Assembly (NCBI RefSeq): GCF_010093595.1
Contig: NW_022985444.1
Location: forward strand, 1,611,539 to 1,675,538
Length of the DNA stretch: 64,000 bases
Direction: 5' to 3'
Source of the DNA: Mytilinidion resinicola
Taxonomy: Eukaryota; Ascomycota; Dothideomycetes; Mytilinidiales; Mytilinidiaceae
In this document: positions 10,718 through 20,914 of the stretch, piece by piece
Layout: every line of letters begins with the position of its first letter
Numbering within the stretch: the first letter of the stretch is position 1
Notes under the pieces: model-generated
Seen by the model: the letters and a program-made list of their open reading frames with translations, nothing else
Told to the model about the DNA's origin: nothing
The model's database searches: none
Made by a program: the position numbers and the translations under genes

Positions 10718-11849
10718 TCAATCAAGGCCTGCTGAAGGCGGAGCTTCGACCTTCTTGGCCTTGGGTTTTGACGCCCCTCCTCCCATTCCGCCCATGAACA
10801 TGCTGCCCATCATGTCCATCAATGGGTTGCCTTGTTTAGGTATCTTTATGGCGAAGTACATCTCGCCGATCTGGTCCAGCGCCTCGTTCCATCCTGCTAC
10901 ATCCTTCAGATGCGATGCGTAGTGACTCTTAAGCTGCCTGTAGAGGTCCGGCGCACCCCTCTGCACAGCCAGAAGCAACAATCCCAAGAAGTTGAGCAGC
11001 GGAAGACTGGGGTATACGCGGATATCTGAGCTGGTGCTGCTCACTTCCTGGGTCCCAAGGTTTGGTTTCGATTGTACCAGCTTGCTTGTGAAGATGAGGA
11101 AAGACTTGTTCGCGGCGCGGACGTTGCCAGTGAGGAGATAGGGTAGGACAGCGCGGGCGGCGTATAGTGGTGCAGTATGGGATTCGTCTTCCGAGTACCA
11201 GTCAAACTCCAGCCTCGCGAGATGATCTGGGGAGTCTTTGGTGCCGAGTATGAGGTGTCGTTCCGCGTCGTAGGGCTCGCAGTCTGCTCAGCAATTAGCG
11301 ACGATTATATGCCAACATGCCACTACCCGCAACCGCTACCCACCATCAGCGTATAACGTGCCGGCTACATGATGCAGCTCTGGATCTCCTGCTGGGAACT
11401 CGCCATACTTCGACGACCAACTACCACCGTCAGTAAAAACTCCGTCACCAGATCCTGAGGCAACGTACCCGATCATCTCAGATATGAACCGCTTCCGCGT
11501 AGGCTCTTCTGGTGGAAAACTCCGCAACAGGGTGAGCAGTTTCCCTTTCGTTCCAGCATCTGGCGTGACCTCGCCCTTATTGAAAACATCCAGCAGGAAC
11601 ATGCACAGGTCTCCTCCACTGCCTCCCTGGCCGGCTTTCAGAAGTAGCTGGGCGCCCGAGAAGAGGATATCGGTCGCAGCGGCATTGTTCTGTTGCCTGA
11701 CATAACGCGATGCGATGACGCGCAGTTGCTGGTGGGCTTCATAGAACTGGCCTTCTTCGATCCTGGGAACTGTAAGTATACATTCCATAGTCGCGGACAA
11801 AAACACACTTCTGCTGCTGGCGCTGGATTGTCTTCTCTATTTTCGACAT
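10718..11849 (-). CDS. GET4: GET4, tail-anchored protein insertion factor
   Basis: Get4 pairs with Get5 to bridge Sgt2 and Get3 and so hands tail-anchored proteins to the ER insertion pathway; cytosolic. Exons 11809-11849, 11344-11762 and 10718-11283 give 341 aa, a usual length. The start is MSKIEKTIQRQQQK followed by IEEGQFYEAHQQLRVIASRY, typical of the N-terminal helical (TPR-like) repeats. DILFSGAQLLLKAGQGGSGG and FISEMIGYVASGSG follow. Exon 3 contains YDAERHLILGTKDSP and WYSEDESHTAPLYAARAVLP, both family hallmarks. The C-terminus ends in a Met/Gly-rich DMMGSMFMGGMGGG tail as in filamentous fungi. All junctions are in frame and no defect is seen. Confidence 0.95.
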
Positions 11850-12065
11850 GGTTGGTGTGATATGTATAGTGGTGGTGTGTGAGTCCTGAATTCTGGGTTT
11901 AGAGGCACAGCGGTCGAGAAAAGGTGCCGATGACGAGCTATGACCCCTCCGCCCCGCGTCTGTCAATCTTTCACACATTCACCACCATACTCTCAACCAT
12001 CATAGTCACCAGTCTCTGACGGCAAAAAAACATGTTCACTCATGCTTGCACCAGACAAAAACGAT

Positions 12066-12153
12066 GCGCGGACCGGGAATCGAACCCGGGCCTCGGCCAT
12101 ACACGCCGTGCCGACGATGGGAAGACCGAATTCTACCATTAAACTATCCGCGC
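12066..12153 (-). tRNA. tRNA-Gly(CCC) with intron
   Basis: On the minus strand the acceptor arms GCGCGGA and TCCGCGC pair perfectly. The T arm is CCGGG-TTCGATT-CCCGG and the D arm contains GTTTAATGGTAGAAT. The anticodon stem CGGTC/GGCCG closes a loop TTCCCA-N, giving anticodon CCC. About 18 nt between the anticodon and the 3' half of the stem are an intron at the canonical 37/38 site, leaving a mature tRNA of about 70 nt. The internal A and B boxes are intact, so it is probably functional. It lies 217 bp upstream of GET4 on the same strand. Confidence 0.93.
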
Positions 12154-13640
12154 TACTATGGTGAGCGTCCACGTTCAATTTTTTGTTATATATATCAAGA
12201 GCTACAAGGGGGGCAACATCGATATGTGGCTCTAACTTGGCTCTGGATCGACTGCTGAAAATCATAGCTTGTTATAGGTCTGACAAATGCTCCACGTTTC
12301 CCCGCTCATGATTTGTGCTAGGGTCTGGATTTCAAGCGGTATCGGAGTTGTTTTGGGTCCGTGGCTGACTTCCTTTGATACCCTGATACTCAACTTTCAC
12401 TAACAGCACATTAGGGACTTTGACGGCTACAAGTAGAACAAGTACCACCTCTTGATGGTCTCTGAGGGGCCTCTTCAGCAGCCCCATCATGGTCAGAGGG
12501 CTCCGTTTGCCCCCCAGATCATTGGAACTGTATTAGGCCCACCATACTCGAGGCCAATATCACAAGCATCAGTCTATCAGCAAGGTAGTTCTTTACTGAA
12601 CCCGCTAGTCATTTTTGGCTTCTTGATGCGAAAATGTTAGTTGTCCTTGCTCCATATTGTTTCACAAACTCTGTTCGTCTTCCACGCAATTCAAAACAGT
12701 TGTCTTGTCAAACGCCGGGATACCTCGGTATCCGGCCTGGATCTCATGTATATCAAAAAAGCTGTGCATCTGTGCCTACCTCCAGCTAGTGTACAGTTTC
12801 TGGATATTCTAGACTCTACTGGATAGATTTCCAGGATTGAGCTGTTCTTAGCCTTGCTTTACTCCCTTGACATCCTTCGATCAAGTCTCAGCACCTGCAT
12901 CGCTTCCCCTAAAGCAGCCCAGGCTCTCTTAACTTTTAGAAGACAGGATGAAATATCAGCTAATAAACCTCTACCAAAATTGCAGGTGACTTAGGCCGAG
13001 AGGCCGAGAGGCCGAATGCTTGTGCGATTACGTAGTGACTTCTCTTGGGGCTGACGCCGTGTTAAAATCCTTCCGCCAACATTCACCCTCATCCGACAAC
13101 ACATCTTCTTGAGAGCAACGTCGTAGCTTATCGCGACAGTAACGTAGTACCTTGCTTCAATATAGGACCATTTCTCGCCCTCATTGCGCCATAGCCTTGA
13201 TTAAGCTGGTTCGAAAAAAGCCATGCTAATTGATGTTTAGTCGAGCTATATCGTCAAGGAAGTCGACACATGACCATGTCCAATAACACGACGTATGCCT
13301 CCGATCTGAGTATCCACAGGCGCTCATCGGAGGTGAAAGGACCATGTAATTTTGAAGACTGACTGTTGTCGCTCTTCAATCCCAGATCAATATATGTCGA
13401 CGGTTGTTTGACTAACATCTCTAGCGAGCCACATGAATACTAATATGTGGAACTAAGCTCAAAGGTGTACTCCGTGACAACGGTCGCGATCAAAAGCTAA
13501 ACTTGAACCTGACTTGCCCCTCGCAGCTGCAATTCCCTCGATAAGTATCCTCGTCGACCATATCTAGGCCTTTGAAGGTGTCGCAATTACCCATATCATC
13601 GCTCTTTTTAGTAGGTTCTATTTAGGCACTATCCGCTCCA
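12154..13640. other. Intergenic, nothing recognised
   Basis: About 1.5 kb with frames of 60 codons or less and no family match. No repeat noticed. Confidence 0.4.
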
Positions 13641-13651
13641 GACACCTCAAC

Positions 13652-14089
13652 TTGGCTGCTGCAGCAGGCCACCATACCACCTCTGTCGAGCCCATCAACC
13701 TCATTCCTGAATACATCTTCTACATCATTACCCTTAGTAACCTCTCAACCACATTCATAACAAGTTCAACAGCCTCAACCTCAGCTCAATCATCTACTAC
13801 ATCACCGAATGAGGTTCCCGTCTACGGCTCCTGGCACTTCGAGTCCCGCAGCATCAACTTAATCTTGGCGACAAGTCCCCGAGATCCCCGCCTCAGCAAT
13901 CTCTCATTGCTTCTAAACCACATCGAAGGCCATATCACGCTCAACGCTGCCTCAAATCAATATGGCATGCATGCCGTACCCCGACTACTCATGTATTTCG
14001 GGGACGACTATTGTCACTTTTTGCTACACGTTGGATTTAATCCCGGAGACGTGGTGTTTGAGATTCTGGTTCGAGCTCGTGTGCGATAG
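13652..14089 (+). CDS. Possible coding exon without ATG, unknown protein
   Basis: A frame of 145 codons begins at a TTG and ends TAG. Codon choice is fungal-like (many C-ending codons), reading VEPINLIPEYIFYIITLSNL, VPVYGSWHFESRSINLIL and GHITLNAASNQYGMHAVPRL. There is no ATG near the start, but a possible 3' splice site (GCTGCAGCAG) lies at 13658-13667, so this may be a terminal exon of a spliced gene or a remnant. Family not recognised. Confidence 0.3.
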   Translation: MAAAAGHHTTSVEPINLIPEYIFYIITLSNLSTTFITSSTASTSAQSSTTSPNEVPVYGSWHFESRSINLILATSPRDPRLSNLSLLLNHIEGHITLNAASNQYGMHAVPRLLMYFGDDYCHFLLHVGFNPGDVVFEILVRARVR

Positions 14090-14593
14090 GACAATGAATC
14101 AGCACTGTGAGATACTACACTTTTTGCAAGCGAAAATCAATTCGATGTTAGATTGTGGCGGGTTTAGGGCGTCAAAGCCTGTTTGTGCCGAATTTGCGAA
14201 ACTTTCGAGGGCTGCTTGGTGTTATTGCGGGGAGTGTCACCAGCGAGATTCGATGATGGAAGTGTTACAGTACCAATACATAAGCTTAGGCACTCCTTGC
14301 AACTGGCTGGGGTGGTCCGACAGGCTTTAGAAACCAAAATACCAAGTAAAGGTAAGCGCAAGGGAAATCAGACTACTTTTTGACTAACTGAAGACGTGTG
14401 GGCTGGGGTACTCCATACAGTGATGTCGAGAGACCAAGATTAAAGCCAGAGAAGTGGTATATACGTGTGTCAAAAATGATGCCCCAGTGCTGTACAAGAG
14501 ATTCACATGAGGAGTTCAGTGGCCTTTTGCTTTGCTCATCTACACGGTAAAGTTCACTGCTGACTTCCCCGCCTATTGTTAGGCAGCTTCAAC

Positions 14594-14603
14594 TATATAT
14601 ATA
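14594..14603 (+). promoter_or_regulatory. TATA box upstream of the RING-type gene
   Basis: A perfect TATATATATA lies 118 bp before the ATG at 14721 and is followed by a CA/CT-rich leader, a common arrangement in ascomycete TATA promoters. Confidence 0.5.
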
Positions 14604-14720
14604 CCTCTGCGAGCCGCGCTCAACTTTCTGGCGGTTTCCATTAGCTCACCACCCACTCACCACCAACCACAACCCGGATCTTGATCACCACAACACAGCA
14701 CCAACCCTACCTCATCAACC

Positions 14721-15695
14721 ATGTCGTCAAACACCCCCGACAACTCTCAAGCCTTCATCGCCAATAATCTCACCGATCTCGACGCGAATCATCCCGAGGT
14801 GCCCGATGAATGCCCAATCTGTCACGAGGACATAGGCGCAGGCCATACCGCCGTCCAGATTACCGGCATCCCGAATTGCGCTCATATCTTCGGCCGAAAT
14901 TGCCTAGTCTCTTGGCTTTCTTGCGGTAGAATCAACCAAAATACGTGCCCTCTATGCCGGACCACGCTGTATCAGGGACGGCGATCGCTTCGCGATCCGG
15001 ATCCCGCCATGAGGCGATTCAGTCGTGCAAGACTCGAGTTGGCCCGCCTTGCTCGTCTTGGCCAGTCTGACGAAGATGAGGGTGTGATCACACGGGATCG
15101 GCCGCATGCATTTTTATTCAATCGCATGATAACTGAGCCTCGCTCCTTAGATCAATTGGAGCAAGATATCCAACAGAGGCTTGTGGGGGTGAGGCGAATG
15201 GAACACATGCTCCAGATGGCTCGGGATAACCTCCAAAGGGATCAGGAGGAGCTGACTCGACGCCTGGAAAATAGAGAAAGCCTTGGACAAGCTCGGCCTG
15301 AACCTATGCGCTCTGTATCCGATCTTCACGAGCCTGGCGAGGTAGCGCCCCTTCCTGCACTCCGACCAGAGGCGATTCGTCCACTTCAGCCGATCCGGCG
15401 GTTTCCTCCCATACGACAGCCCGCAGACGCCCAGCCAGACACTGAGACCGCTCAGCGAGGAGTGGAAGTGCCTCGGCCTCGCTTTCCAATTCCTACACCA
15501 GCTACTCACCAGCCCAGCGAGTATTTGGGTACCCCGTATCTTGCAAGGGCGATAAATGGACACCCTCCATATCGTCCGATCACACGGTCCTTGTTTTGGG
15601 ACCATTCGGAGGTCGAGCAATCTCAGCGACGCGACAACGAACAAGCTGCGGTGCGCTTTCGCCTTCCTACGATCGGTATTCGCCCGTTCGAGTAG
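14721..15695 (+). CDS. RING-type zinc finger protein, variant with fifth ligand missing
   Basis: Single-exon 324-aa protein, a probable ubiquitin-ligase-like factor. Residues 31-79 form a RING: C31-x2-C34, C53-x-H55, C61, C76-x2-C79, with PDECPICHEDIG and NTCPLCRTTL. In a complete RING-H2/C3HC4 finger a Cys or His would sit at position 58; here it is Gly (CAHIFGRNC). Residues about 150-190 form a coiled coil (QLEQDIQQRLVGVRRMEHML), and the remainder is Pro/Arg-rich and likely disordered. RING proteins of this layout, often with the H-x-F-G pattern, are numerous in ascomycetes. Substrate unknown. The gene has its own TATA box and is followed by a solo 161-bp-family repeat. Confidence 0.8.
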   Translation: MSSNTPDNSQAFIANNLTDLDANHPEVPDECPICHEDIGAGHTAVQITGIPNCAHIFGRNCLVSWLSCGRINQNTCPLCRTTLYQGRRSLRDPDPAMRRFSRARLELARLARLGQSDEDEGVITRDRPHAFLFNRMITEPRSLDQLEQDIQQRLVGVRRMEHMLQMARDNLQRDQEELTRRLENRESLGQARPEPMRSVSDLHEPGEVAPLPALRPEAIRPLQPIRRFPPIRQPADAQPDTETAQRGVEVPRPRFPIPTPATHQPSEYLGTPYLARAINGHPPYRPITRSLFWDHSEVEQSQRRDNEQAAVRFRLPTIGIRPFE

Positions 15696-15984
15696 CGCGA
15701 CGGAGAACGTGATGTGGGTTGATTTGGGGGGGGCTGGAGCGGAGATTGGAGGGGATGGTGAGGTCAACGATTTGAGATTGCTCTTTTGGCGCCGATTTCA
15801 TATCTTATAGAACGGCGTCCAATGGTCTGTCGCTGGTCGTAATGGCTTGTAGTGCCTTGAAGAACGCAATTCAGATGGAAGTTTGTCATTTTGAGTAGAC
15901 GGCAATGGCGCGGGGCCACCTCAGACAGTAGTCCGTCTAACTTTCTGATAGCACACTGAAGCACTATAATACTGGTCAATCAGT

Positions 15985-16125
15985 TTGGGCACTTGAATAT
16001 ACCACTGCTCTGACTTCACTCTTGCTCTACAGACATCGCTGTAAGGAGTGTCCTAGGTGTCATGTCTTTCATTAGTCAAAAGGTAGTCCAATTTCCAGTC
16101 GGTGACTTTAACAGCAACTCTGTAG
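15985..16125 (+). repeat. Solo copy of the 161-bp repeat family
   Basis: CTGACTTCACTCTTGCTC, then GCTGTAAGGAGTGTCCTAGG at 16039, then AGTCAAAAGGTAGTCCAATT match in order the units of the 41.6-44.2 kb array. The GTAAGG marker is at 16041, 346 bp after the stop of the RING gene and in the same orientation. Confidence 0.75.
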
Positions 16126-16643
16126 TTTCCAACGCCTATCGGGGTAACCCAACTAGATGTCTGTGATCGACAGGACACATAGCAGGGCCGCTCATGGCAG
16201 TGGCAAAGTTGTGTAATCAAGCAGTGCAAGATCAGTTGGTTCACGCTTATGGTTGAGACATATGGTGAGAGCATATCAGGTTCCTTACCCCATTCTGACA
16301 CCACTTGTGTTGCTTCAACGTACGAATAGAAACCGTAATCATAGGGATTGAGAGTAACGGACCACAGGTCCAGTTTGTGAACATCTTTCTATCCCCGCCT
16401 AGGGTAGCTTGGCAAGGTTTCAAGCCTGTCAAAATGATGGATTTGGATTCCCGTTAGATTGCGCAAAGCTCTCTGAAGCACTTCAAGCGGCGTCAAATTT
16501 GTGTACTGAATTAATGTCATAGTACTGTATGTACACATTGATACACGCTATACGCTGAGTGGTAGCGGAGGCTTGGAAAGAATACGCTAAATCGCACCAC
16601 GCCCTTGCCCCCTCTTCCTCCGCTTCGTTGATCTCTTCATTCT
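16126..16643. other. Intergenic, nothing recognised
   Basis: Between the solo repeat and the 3' end of the 431-aa gene. Only short frames. Confidence 0.4.
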
Positions 16644-17939
16644 TTACGACTCTCTACTGTAGTCATTCCGCACTGCCTTATGGGGTGTGTCCACAAGAGA
16701 TGATCGCGGAGACGCATTGGTGTCATTAGATGTGGTTGCCTCGGACGCCGTCGTCTGAGTCCCAGGATGCACCACCCACTCTATGCGAGGCTCGTCAGAT
16801 ACTGTAACGAACCTAATGAGCCAACTATCCATCCTGGGTATCTCTGGCTGTGAGTCCTCGTCTGACAGTAACTGCTCGTCTAAGAGAGGCTCCTCGTCTG
16901 AAAGAAGCTCCACGTCTGACAATGACTCCTCGTTCATCTGAGGTTGCTCGACGGTGTGGGAGGTTTCGGCTCTATCTTGCTCCTCGTCCATCTCTTCCTG
17001 CCTCCAATGCGGGAATTGTCCGCTCATCCAGCGCGCGGTCGCTCTCCCTAATTCTCTACCAACAAAGCTCGACGTCTGCTCTGGCTCAATCGCCATATCC
17101 ACACCCGCGTTTTCTACCAGCAGTACCTGACTGTCCACGCCGTTTGTCCTTATGTGCTCTCTGATAGGTTCCAGTTTACTCGGATCATACGTGGGGTCGC
17201 CCCTTAATCCGTAGATGAACAACACTTCCTTCACCTCCCTTGGCAGCTGAAGCAGAGGGTCCCCAGGTGACGGTGTATAGTTGAATAGGACTAGTCGTAG
17301 TTGATTCGGCATCTTTCCTTTGCTCCATTGGGTTGTCGCTTGCACGGCCGATAAACCTATCTCGCGGCGTCCGCCAAACGCGCCCTTGAAGTGATAACCT
17401 ACCTCGTTTAGCCAGTTCACGATAGTTTGAAAACATTCAGGGTTCTGACGATATCGCACGCGCTTCTTGAAGTAGAGGAGCCTTAAATCTTGTGCAAATC
17501 CGGCCGCGAAATCGTCGTAAGTCCGATCTGAGAGTTCCTTGTCGTCATAGGCCCCACGGCAGATGATTAGATCAACTGGGACGTTTTCGGGACCGAATGA
17601 GGTACATTGTATGGGCGCTCTTCGTATTTCAGGCCAATGGATTTCAAAGTCGGTCCTGTTTACGAAACGTTCTGGGATTATAGGAACTTGCGCGCCTGTT
17701 TCGGTTGGCGTAATGGTAGCTCGTGAAGGCCTCTTCGGCTCTTCATCGTCTCGAGAAGCGATAGGCTCTTGCGATCTGGATTGTGTGCTGGGTCCAGTGT
17801 TAGGTCCAGTGCTGGTTTTGGTGCTGAATTCAGTGCTGCGTTCTGTGTTGGGTTTGGATTCGCTCGAAGGCTGTACGGCGAATCTCTTATTCGGGGCATC
17901 ATCGTTGGAATGATGAATGGCTCTCTTTCCGGACGACAT
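16644..17939 (-). CDS. Orphan 431-aa protein with acidic and Ser/Thr repeats
   Basis: Intron-less frame of 431 aa starting MSSGKRAIHHSNDDAPNKR. I do not recognise the family. Residues about 30-60 hold a Thr/Ser-rich run of 4-residue repeats (TGPN/TGPS pattern) encoded by a 12-nt repeat. A folded-looking centre (about 90-310) contains FVNRTDFEIHWPEIRRAP, VDLIICRGAYDDKELSDRTY and GRREIGLSAVQATTQW. Residues about 335-370 are an acidic Leu/Ser/Asp/Glu tandem run (LSDVELLSDEEPLLDEQLL). The N-terminus is basic and could serve as a nuclear localisation signal (inference). The long single frame with sensible codon use supports a real gene. Confidence 0.65.
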   Translation of the reverse strand: MSSGKRAIHHSNDDAPNKRFAVQPSSESKPNTERSTEFSTKTSTGPNTGPSTQSRSQEPIASRDDEEPKRPSRATITPTETGAQVPIIPERFVNRTDFEIHWPEIRRAPIQCTSFGPENVPVDLIICRGAYDDKELSDRTYDDFAAGFAQDLRLLYFKKRVRYRQNPECFQTIVNWLNEVGYHFKGAFGGRREIGLSAVQATTQWSKGKMPNQLRLVLFNYTPSPGDPLLQLPREVKEVLFIYGLRGDPTYDPSKLEPIREHIRTNGVDSQVLLVENAGVDMAIEPEQTSSFVGRELGRATARWMSGQFPHWRQEEMDEEQDRAETSHTVEQPQMNEESLSDVELLSDEEPLLDEQLLSDEDSQPEIPRMDSWLIRFVTVSDEPRIEWVVHPGTQTTASEATTSNDTNASPRSSLVDTPHKAVRNDYSRES

Positions 17940-18839
17940 CGCGTGATTCGAGAACCTTGATAACGGACACGGGAGTTCGTTGAGACTGCGCGCGCTACGT
18001 CAGGAATATATCTTGAACACATTTACAATGAAAGCATGGATAGGTGTCGATTGGAATGATAAAAATCCATGGCGATGAGACGTAGGAGGGTGAGGCTCAG
18101 GTAGTTCTGAAAGGACAGCGAGAGGGATTGGGAATTGAAGAGTGGGCTAGAACAGATTTCATAGTTGAAATGCAGGGACTCTCTGGGGACTCACAGTAGC
18201 AACTTGGCTTGATGTAGCGAGTTGATGCACTGATGAAATAATGTAACGATTCGCTGTACTGACAGGATGCGAGTCGATGTACGGATGGGATGTTCAAACG
18301 AAGTACTGCTGATGGAATGTCGATGGAAGAAGGGGACTCCCATTGCACGCAACTATAGAGAAGGACCTCCATGGTTGTTTACGCAGCTTTGGTAGTTAGA
18401 AGGTGTTACCATAGAACTACGAGGTAGGTAGAAAGATTGAGTACCGAGAGCAAGTGCTGTCGTTAGAGGTTATCCGCGCTATTCCCAGTTTGGCACTACA
18501 TTATCGTCAACGAGATATTTAAGACGACTTGTGAATGTGACACTGACTATGGGATTGAGTTTTCGTTGCATTACTCCACACTCTCCTCTACCACCGAGAC
18601 ATCCCCAATCAAGCCACAGCCTTCCGTAGTTCGAGATGCTCGGAGCCATGGATACAATACTCCTTTCGCATTAGCCGATTCTTGGCTCTGTACTCTACGC
18701 TTTCCATCGCCACCAAGACCTTCCTAAGCCAGCCGTCTTCACGAAATCACGTGCCTCTCCGTCCTGCCCAGGTGTACTTCTTCTCCGCCGCCGAGACTTT
18801 CCCCTAGTTTCCTATACCCAATCCACGGCACCACACAGC
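17940..18839. other. Upstream region of the 431-aa gene
   Basis: Probably contains its promoter. No gene or RNA recognised. Confidence 0.4.
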
Positions 18840-19450
18840 ACCCAATGACACCTTCCATTTTCCCGAAACCGCAACTCTTGGCAAAGGAAGCAAAAAGTGT
18901 AGAGAGCCGGGGAAAATCTCACCGTTTCCTGCAAAAAAGCCTCTACAGAAAGTCCACCATCTCCAGATTTCTCAAGTTTAGAACTACGGCGTCCTATGCT
19001 ACTAGGATCCTCTCCCGATTTCCTAGTATCGCAGCTCTTAGCCACCTACGTAGAGAGTTCCTTTACCAAGGAGCGAAGCGTTCCCCAGCTCGGGCAATAG
19101 AAAGCGTTTCTCGATTGGCCATAGGCATCTTGGTACCGATAGATTCCACGAGTCAGATAACTATCGAATACCGTCGTGGAGCGAGACTCGAGCATATTTA
19201 TGGCCTCTGGAGTCCATACTTTTCCGATGGGGCCAAGCGTTCCGGATTTGGGGAACAGAAACCATTTCTCGATTGGTTGTGGGCACATTGGCACTAGGGG
19301 ATCCACGGGTCGGATATCGGATCGCCGTGGTGGAGTCGAGTATGCTATTTTTAAATCTGGCCTCTGTGCTTCATAGCTTTCGAGGGAGCCAAAAGTTGCG
19401 GGATTGGGAGGTTGTGATCGATTTCGAGGAGGGTATGAGAGAATGGTACG
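18840..19450. repeat. Degenerate tandem repeat, about 160 bp
   Basis: The clearest pair is 19079-19158 against 19239-19317: TTTCTCGATTGG, a GGCATCTTGG/GCACATTGGCA phrase and GATTCCACGAGTCAGATA / GATCCACGGGTCGGATA fall in the same order 160 bp apart. Weaker copies flank them. No coding potential is convincing. Confidence 0.55.
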
Positions 19451-20227
19451 TCGAACCTAGGGCTTGGGCGTGGCGAGGATGGGGTTGCATACTGGTTTAC
19501 CACTGCTTGGAGTACCCTCATGGGGTTACGAAATCCGAACCGCGATTTCAAGTTTCATGTGATGGACTCTGAGCTGCCTCTTGACTGTTAAGTGTCCTAG
19601 CAATGGGGCTGCTCTTGACAGTGGTATCGAATTTCCAAAAGGGCACTGAAGCAGGTGTATATCGGTGTGCCTAGACTTCGGGCATAGTAATGCAATTAGT
19701 ATTGAGCCGTGATCATTTGGTTGAAATGTGTTTGCTTACATCTGATTGGGATATCCGAAATCCTATCGAGGGACATTAGACAGTGGTATGGCAGTGTCAA
19801 AACACCAATAGCAACACTGTAGATGGACGAAGAGAGAGAGTTCTTCAATTATGAGACTCCAAAATATCGGTCCTACGGCTTACGATCATGCGGCCGTATG
19901 CTTTTTTTTTTCAGGAAGGAGAAAGTATGATACCGAAAGAGACATGACCGCCACCTTCACGTGTGTCTTAACAACCCCACGTGATAGCAAACACCCCCTT
20001 TTTCCCATGATTGACTCCCTAGCAACAGCCGTCGCATGCAGTGAATGCCACCCATCATCCGTATGCCATGCATAGTTCAATAGGTAATCCCGTAATCCCG
20101 TAACGCCAGAGCCCATCCGAAAGCCCATGCAATGCAATGCAGAGCGCTCAAACCCGAAAACCAGACCCCAAATGCATCTCAATCGTTGCCCGCCCTCCTG
20201 AGGCCCTTCGATCCATCGTCCGTTGGT
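19451..20227. other. Intergenic, nothing recognised
   Basis: 3' flank of RMP1. Only short frames. Confidence 0.4.
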
Positions 20228-20914
20228 TCAGAACTCAAGGCCTTCATCCCCGAATTGAGTCCTCTCAATTACCTCCCCGAAATCTTCTCCCTCGTCTCCT
20301 GCTTGAGCTACACCCTCCGCATCCGCTTCCGCCCCAGCTTCCCCAAACGCCCTCACCGCCTCTCCCTTCTCCATCACCTGCAAGACTTCTTTCATATCCT
20401 CGCTCGCAAAGTCCTGATAGAACTCGGTAATGCCGACTAGCTTGCATACCCTCGCCACCGCGGCCATAAGCACGAGTCCAAGTACCGCGAATTGGCCCGC
20501 CGCGAGGAGCTGGGTGAACGTCCTGCGTGCCAATTAGCCCCGCCGTGGCTTCTAAGGACCCCTCCGTGCCCACGAAAAGGTAAGAAAACCGCGAATCACT
20601 CACAAATACCACCCATGGCACACCTCGTCCCAAAACCCCAGCCTCTCCGTGACTTTCCTCTCCCTCTCTTCCTTCGCCTCTTGCGCCTTCTTCCCCTTCA
20701 AGCTCTTGATACCCTCAGTAGCGGCCTCAATTTCTCCGAGCAGGAGGCCTAGTTGCTTGCGGAACGCGACGAGGGAGCTGAACCAGTGGCTGCGGCGGTG
20801 CTGGTTCAGATTGCGGACGTAGAGGCGGGTGAGAAGCTCGAGGGTGGTTGCCAGTTCGGTCTTTTCGGTGCGCGTGAGAGAGAGTGCGCGGTTCGGGGTG
20901 GGCTTGGGTCCCAT
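20228..20914 (-). CDS. RMP1: RMP1, RNase MRP protein subunit
   Basis: Rmp1 is the protein that distinguishes RNase MRP from RNase P; the complex cleaves pre-rRNA and some mRNAs. Exons 20604-20914 and 20228-20522 give 201 aa. The N-terminal half has LELLTRLYVRNLNQHRRSHW, matching the family RNA-binding signature (NHRNKNQHR-x2-SW in yeast Rmp1). The spliced junction gives GWYLTFTQLLAAGQFAVLGL and then a hydrophobic VLMAAVARV helix, matching the yeast RWYWQFNGVIALGQFVTLG. The C-terminal 60 residues are acidic and low complexity, as in other members. The intron (20523-20603) is in frame and uses GTGAGT. High confidence. Confidence 0.9.

Noticed and set aside
14286..14305. Possible inverted copy of the 161-bp marker (GCAAGGAGTGCCTAAGC on the minus strand)
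   Set aside because: Only a short match without the other conserved blocks; likely chance.
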